Source of the DNA: Burkholderiaceae bacterium
GTDB lineage: Bacteria > Pseudomonadota > Gammaproteobacteria > Burkholderiales > Burkholderiaceae_C
NCBI GenBank assembly: GCA_023262365.1
Contig: JALRBF010000178.1
Location: 1-8,441, forward strand
DNA: 8,441 nt
Reading direction: 5' to 3'
Shown: positions 5,437 to 8,441 of the stretch, in pieces
Position numbering within the stretch: position 1 is the stretch's first letter
Layout of the letters: every line of letters begins with the position of its first letter
Made by a program: the position numbers and the translations under genes
Notes under the pieces: model-generated
What the model saw: the letters and a program-made list of their open reading frames with translations, nothing else
What the model was told of the DNA's origin: nothing
Database searches by the model: none

Positions 5437-7088
5437 GGGGTGGTGTCCTTGCCAAGGGCGCGTTGCAAAGCGTAGTACAGGGGGTCGGGGTGAATCACGC
5501 AGGCCACGCGATTGTCGGGCAGTCGGGCGTGGCCAGCCAAGTGCGCCACGTTGGCTAGCAGCGGGTCGGCTGGGCGAACCAGCACCTCATGCACGCCGTG
5601 CACTTGGTCTACCAGCAGTCGGTAGTGCCCAGCGCCGGACTGCAGCCAAACCTGCCAGGGGGTGGGGCGGTTGGCCGGCGCGGGGTGCGGCGCAAAACAC
5701 GCGTATGCGTGCAAGGCGGTGCGGGGGGCTTGGGGGTCGTCTAGGGTGTGCGTGGGGTCAACCACGCGCAACACATGCACCGCAGGAATGAGCATGGCGT
5801 GCGCGCCCACGCTGACGTGCACCACCTCTTGCAGCGCCAGCGACTGCGGCAGGGTCATGCGCCAGCAGCAGCCTTGCTGCGGCTCGTGCGTGACGCTTAG
5901 TGTGCCCGCTAGGGCTTGCACCGCTTGTTGCGCGGCGTGCACCCCCATGCCGCGCCCGGCGACGGTGTCGGTGTGGCTGGCCGCACTCAGCCCCGGGCGG
6001 GCCAGCAGCGCAATCAGCGGCACGTCCTCGGCTTGGGCCGCGCGGGTGCGCAGCGCCGCCTCGTCAATGCCCGCGCCGTCGTCTTCAATGGTCAGTTGCA
6101 CCAAGCCGCCGGTGAGGCTGACGGTTAAGTGGATATGGCCCTGGCTGGGCTTTTGCCGTTGTTGCCTAAGCTGGGCGGGCTCAATGCCGTGCGCCACGGC
6201 GTTACGCAGCAAGTGGGTAAGCGGCTCCCGCAGGGCTTGCACCATGCCCGAGTCCAGCGTGGTGTGGCCGCCACTGATGTGCAGCGCCACGTCTTTTTGT
6301 TGGGCTTTGGCCGCGTCGCGCACCACGCGCTGCATGGCGTCAAGCAGGGGTTGCAGCGGTTGCAGGCGCAGGGTTTGCATGTATTGGGCCAGGCGTTTGC
6401 TGTGGCGCACCATCTGGGCCAGCACGGCAGGGGCCTGGGCCGCGGGGCTTTGTTGCAGTTGGTGTTGCAGTTGCAGCAAATCGTCGCAGCGCGCTTGCAA
6501 GTCGTCCATTTGTGCGGGGTCGAGCCGCCACGACATGGCCTGGGCCGTGGCCTCTTGCGCGCCCGTGAGTAGGGCGCGCGCTTGGTCTAAGCCTTGCAGC
6601 AAGGTATCGGTGGCAAGGGCTGGGGTGGACTCGGCCAGTTGCTGCTCCAGCCCGTGCATGTGCTGGCCCAGCGCGTGGCGCGCGCTAAGCCCCGCGCCGC
6701 CCTTTACCGTGTGCAGCGCCCGCTTGAGGCGCTGCATGGCGTGGGGGTCTTGTGGCTGGGTCTCGAGTTGCAGCAAGGCTGCCTGGGCTTGGTCCAGCCA
6801 TTCCAGCGCTTCGGCCACCCAGTCGGTTGACGCCGGCGCAGCCGCCTCCGGCGCCCCCTGCGGTGCGCTTAGGTGCCTTGCAATGGCCGCACTGGCTTGC
6901 TCGGGGTTGGGGTCTTGCAACGCATCGTGTGCCGCGGCAATGGCTTGGGTGCTGGCCGTGTCGCTGGCGTACGCGCTTAGGGCTTGCAAGGCATCGGCCA
7001 GGCGCTGGTTGCCTTGCTCGGGCCAGGCACGCCAGCACACCGTCTCAAGCAGGGCTTGATTCACAAGGGCATCGGGCAGGGCAGTCAT
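5424..7088 (-). CDS. cheA: Compact CheA/ChpA-type chemosensory histidine kinase
   Basis: This is the kinase of the array, a soluble protein of 554 residues. Residues 1-85 are helical and Ala-rich with no recognised motif, possibly a degenerate Hpt. Residues about 90-180 form an Hpt domain with phospho-acceptor His126 in [12 protein letters not shown] dimerisation/linker helix region (about 190-290) contains [19 protein letters not shown]. The ATPase domain follows, with N-box Asn296 in [14 protein letters not shown]1 box IEDDGAGID (335-342) and G2 box GRGMGVH (378-384). The last 130 residues are the CheW-like coupling domain ([20 protein letters not shown] to about 545). Unlike Pseudomonas ChpA, which has many phosphotransfer domains and a C-terminal receiver, only one clear Hpt and no receiver are present. 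It is the first gene of the leftward unit. ATG 7088 is the best start; the Shine-Dalgarno is weak. Confidence 0.93.
   Translation of the reverse strand: MTALPDALVNQALLETVCWRAWPEQGNQRLADALQALSAYASDTASTQAIAAAHDALQDPNPEQASAAIARHLSAPQGAPEAAAPASTDWVAEALEWLDQAQAALLQLETQPQDPHAMQRLKRALHTVKGGAGLSARHALGQHMHGLEQQLAESTPALATDTLLQGLDQARALLTGAQEATAQAMSWRLDPAQMDDLQARCDDLLQLQHQLQQSPAAQAPAVLAQMVRHSKRLAQYMQTLRLQPLQPLLDAMQRVVRDAAKAQQKDVALHISGGHTTLDSGMVQALREPLTHLLRNAVAHGIEPAQLRQQRQKPSQGHIHLTVSLTGGLVQLTIEDDGAGIDEAALRTRAAQAEDVPLIALLARPGLSAASHTDTVAGRGMGVHAAQQAVQALAGTLSVTHEPQQGCCWRMTLPQSLALQEVVHVSVGAHAMLIPAVHVLRVVDPTHTLDDPQAPRTALHAYACFAPHPAPANRPTPWQVWLQSGAGHYRLLVDQVHGVHEVLVRPADPLLANVAHLAGHARLPDNRVACVIHPDPLYYALQRALGKDTTPCAP
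5446..5450 (-). promoter_or_regulatory. Ribosome-binding site of the chemoreceptor gene
   Basis: AAGGA on the minus strand, 9 bases before the ATG at 5436 and inside the cheA coding region. It is one of the few good Shine-Dalgarno sequences in this window. It supports the chosen start of the receptor and suggests that the receptor is translated independently of the upstream overlapping gene. Confidence 0.55.
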
Positions 7089-7094
7089 GGTCAG

Positions 7095-7140
7095 GGCGCT
7101 GGGTGGCGCTGGCGCATCTGGGGTGCACGCCTGGCGCTGG
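7095..7140. repeat. Three copies of GGCGCTGG in the cheA leader
   Basis: The octamer GGCGCTGG (CCAGCGCC on the cheA strand) occurs at 7095-7102, 7105-7112 and 7133-7140. The last two copies extend to the shared decamer TGGCGCTGGC at 7104-7113 and 7132-7141, 28 bases apart start to start. They surround the predicted start of the leftward transcript. They may be regulator-binding or merely reflect the GC-rich composition; the spacing is not regular. Confidence 0.4.
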
Positions 7141-7143
7141 CCT

Positions 7144-7173
7144 ATCGTAGCGCAAGCGTTGCACGGGGCTCAA
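7144..7173 (-). promoter_or_regulatory. Predicted sigma70-like promoter of the chemosensory operon
   Basis: On the minus strand TTGAGC (7173-7168, four of six to TTGACA) is followed after 18 bases by TACGAT (7149-7144, four of six to TATAAT). The start of transcription would fall near 7137, giving a leader of about 49 bases before the cheA ATG at 7088. Position and spacing fit, and no other good candidate is in the gap, but the match is modest. Confidence 0.4.
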
Positions 7174-7178
7174 CCTCG

Positions 7179-7184
7179 TAAAAT
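7179..7184 (+). promoter_or_regulatory. -10-like hexamer immediately upstream of purL
   Basis: TAAAAT matches the -10 consensus at five of six positions, but no -35 hexamer is at the right distance; TTGCAC at 7159 gives a spacer of only 14 bases. Transcription would begin at about 7190, at or just inside the first ATG. If the element is real, translation must start leaderless or at a downstream codon such as GTG 7218. Confidence 0.3.
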
Positions 7185-7187
7185 CGC

Positions 7188-8441
7188 ATGCTCCACTCAC
7201 CTTTTGGTCGTTTGCTGGTGACCCTACCCCCCGCGCTTTTTATTGGTCCATCCGTTTCGTTTGGTTTTGCTCCCTCGTTGCGTCACGCCCAGCCATGGCT
7301 GCAAGCTGAGTTGGGTGCGGCCGTGGAGGTGGTGGTGAGCCCTTGGTACGTGGCGCAAACCACGCGGCTTGGCGCCTTGGATACCCAGCAACTGGCCCGC
7401 TTACTAGCGGCCGAGCCAATTGACACGCCGGTGGCGCCTGCGCCCAATACGCGTCGGTTGTGGGTGGCGCCGCGGGTGGGTACCGTGTCGGCGTGGGGCA
7501 CCAAGGCGGTCGATTTGGCCGCCAATGCCGGCGTTGCCGTGCAACGCCTCGAGCGCCTGTGGTGCTGGCAGCTGACGTGGCCGGATGGCCAGCCGCCGGC
7601 GCCCGCCGATTCGGTATGGCCGCGCGTGGCCGCCGGCTTGCACGATCGCATGACCGAGACCGTGTTCACCCATGCCGACCAACTGTGGCAAGTGTTTGAC
7701 GCCCCCACCGCCCAGCCAACCCAGCATGTTCCCCTGCGGGAGCAGGGCGCCAACGCGCTGCGCCAAGCCAACCATGCCATGGGCTTGGCCTTGGACGACG
7801 ATGAGATGGACTACCTCGCGCAGGCGTTCTTGGGTTTGGGGCGCAACCCCACCGAGGTGGAGCTGATGATGTTTGCCCAGGCCAACAGCGAGCACTGCCG
7901 GCACAAAATTTTTAACGCCACCTTTGACATCGATGGCCATGTGCAGGACATGAGCCTGTTTGACATGATTCGCCACACCCACGCCCAACACCCCGAGGGC
8001 ACGGTGGTGGCCTACGCCGACAACGCCGCGGTGATGCAAGGCCAACGCGTCAAGCATTTCAGCGCCGCCGGACATGCTGCCCCAGCGGCCTACACGCTCA
8101 AGCCCGAGTTACGCCATGTACTCATGAAGGTGGAAACGCACAACCACCCCACCGCCATCAGCCCATGGCCGGGGGCGGCCACGGGTGCCGGAGGCGAAAT
8201 ACGTGACGAAGGCGCCACCGGCCGCGGCGCGCTGCCCAAGGCCGGCTTAACGGGTTACAGCGTCTCGGCGCTGCATTGGCCCGGCAGCGAGCCGCCGCCG
8301 CACCATGCCCCCAGCCACATTGCCAGCGCCTTCGCCATCATGCGCGACGGCCCGCTGGGTGCAGCGGCTTTTAATAACGAATTCGGACGCCCGAACCTGA
8401 CCGGATACTTTCGCAGTTTCGAGCAAACCTTCACGCAAGCC
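7188..8441 (+). CDS. purL: Phosphoribosylformylglycinamidine synthase, N-terminal part
   Basis: PurL (FGAM synthase) catalyses the ATP- and glutamine-dependent conversion of FGAR to FGAM in purine synthesis. The 418 codons seen are roughly the first third of the usual 1300-residue single-chain proteobacterial enzyme; the rest lies beyond the right edge. Clear family blocks are [19 protein letters not shown] (about 93-111), [43 protein letters not shown] (from 313), [13 protein letters not shown] and [20 protein letters not shown]. These cover the N-terminal domain, linker and the start of the first synthetase domain with its conserved His318. The first 45 residues are weakly conserved. ATG 7188 is the first possible start because an in-frame TAA lies at 7179. 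It has no Shine-Dalgarno, and GTG 7218 would align better with the E. coli N-terminus. The gene diverges from the chemosensory operon. Confidence 0.96.
   Translation, partial: MLHSPFGRLLVTLPPALFIGPSVSFGFAPSLRHAQPWLQAELGAAVEVVVSPWYVAQTTRLGALDTQQLARLLAAEPIDTPVAPAPNTRRLWVAPRVGTVSAWGTKAVDLAANAGVAVQRLERLWCWQLTWPDGQPPAPADSVWPRVAAGLHDRMTETVFTHADQLWQVFDAPTAQPTQHVPLREQGANALRQANHAMGLALDDDEMDYLAQAFLGLGRNPTEVELMMFAQANSEHCRHKIFNATFDIDGHVQDMSLFDMIRHTHAQHPEGTVVAYADNAAVMQGQRVKHFSAAGHAAPAAYTLKPELRHVLMKVETHNHPTAISPWPGAATGAGGEIRDEGATGRGALPKAGLTGYSVSALHWPGSEPPPHHAPSHIASAFAIMRDGPLGAAAFNNEFGRPNLTGYFRSFEQTFTQA

Larger units (their letters stand above)
7089..7187. other. Divergent intergenic region between cheA and purL
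   Basis: This is the only sizeable gap in the window. It holds a plausible leftward sigma70-type promoter for the chemosensory operon, a weaker -10-like hexamer for purL and short repeated GGCGCTGG words. No rho-independent terminator, riboswitch-like structure or small gene is apparent. Confidence 0.7.

Noticed and set aside
5662..7059. A 465-codon plus-strand open frame opposite cheA
   Set aside because: It is a shadow of the kinase: Cys/Ser/Arg/Ala-rich low-complexity product without motifs, while the minus strand has Hpt, N-box, G1 and G2 boxes in order.
7089..7187. Purine-type riboswitch or PurR operator upstream of purL
   Set aside because: The gap is too short for an aptamer plus expression platform beside the divergent promoter, and no conserved aptamer core or palindromic PurR-like operator is visible.
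7404..8075. A 223-codon minus-strand open frame inside purL
   Set aside because: The plus strand is unmistakable PurL across the whole interval, so this is a codon-bias shadow.

Overview
The window is G+C-rich (roughly two thirds by eye) and reads as a piece of a betaproteobacterial, probably Burkholderiales, chromosome. That rests on the map-glnD gene pair, the full-length proteobacterial type of PurL and the style of the chemosensory proteins; no rRNA or tRNA is present to confirm it. Coding density is very high. The only real intergenic gap is about 100 bases (7089-7187), between two divergent transcription units.

Leftward unit (minus strand, 7088 down to the left edge). Seven tightly packed reading frames follow one another: a compact CheA-type histidine kinase (7088-5424), a transmembrane chemoreceptor apparently without a HAMP domain (5436-3880), a small CheW adaptor (3875-3486), a CheB-type receiver/methylesterase with a shortened C-terminus (3489-2560), a class III nucleotide cyclase with a degenerate receiver domain (2563-1406), type I methionine aminopeptidase map (1398-595), and a frame starting as GlnD at 591. 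The first five overlap or lie within 4 bases of each other, including two ATGA stop/start overlaps. They look like one chemosensory array whose probable output is cAMP. The organisation recalls the Pil-Chp/CyaB pathway of Pseudomonas, but here the cyclase sits inside the operon and no CheR or CheY is present in the window.

The left edge is abnormal. The glnD frame carries the GlnD nucleotidyltransferase motif for about 103 codons. It then continues without a stop into the C-terminal half of a VOC-family (extradiol dioxygenase-like) protein, with a drop in G+C at the junction near base 280-285. This is either a genuine rearrangement or an assembly chimera.

Rightward unit (plus strand, 7188 to the right edge). 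This is the N-terminal 418 codons of purL, the purine biosynthesis FGAM synthase, cut by the window edge.

Most important for follow-up are the candidate chemosensory-cAMP operon and the glnD/VOC junction. No mobile element, CRISPR array, RNA gene or convincing terminator was seen.
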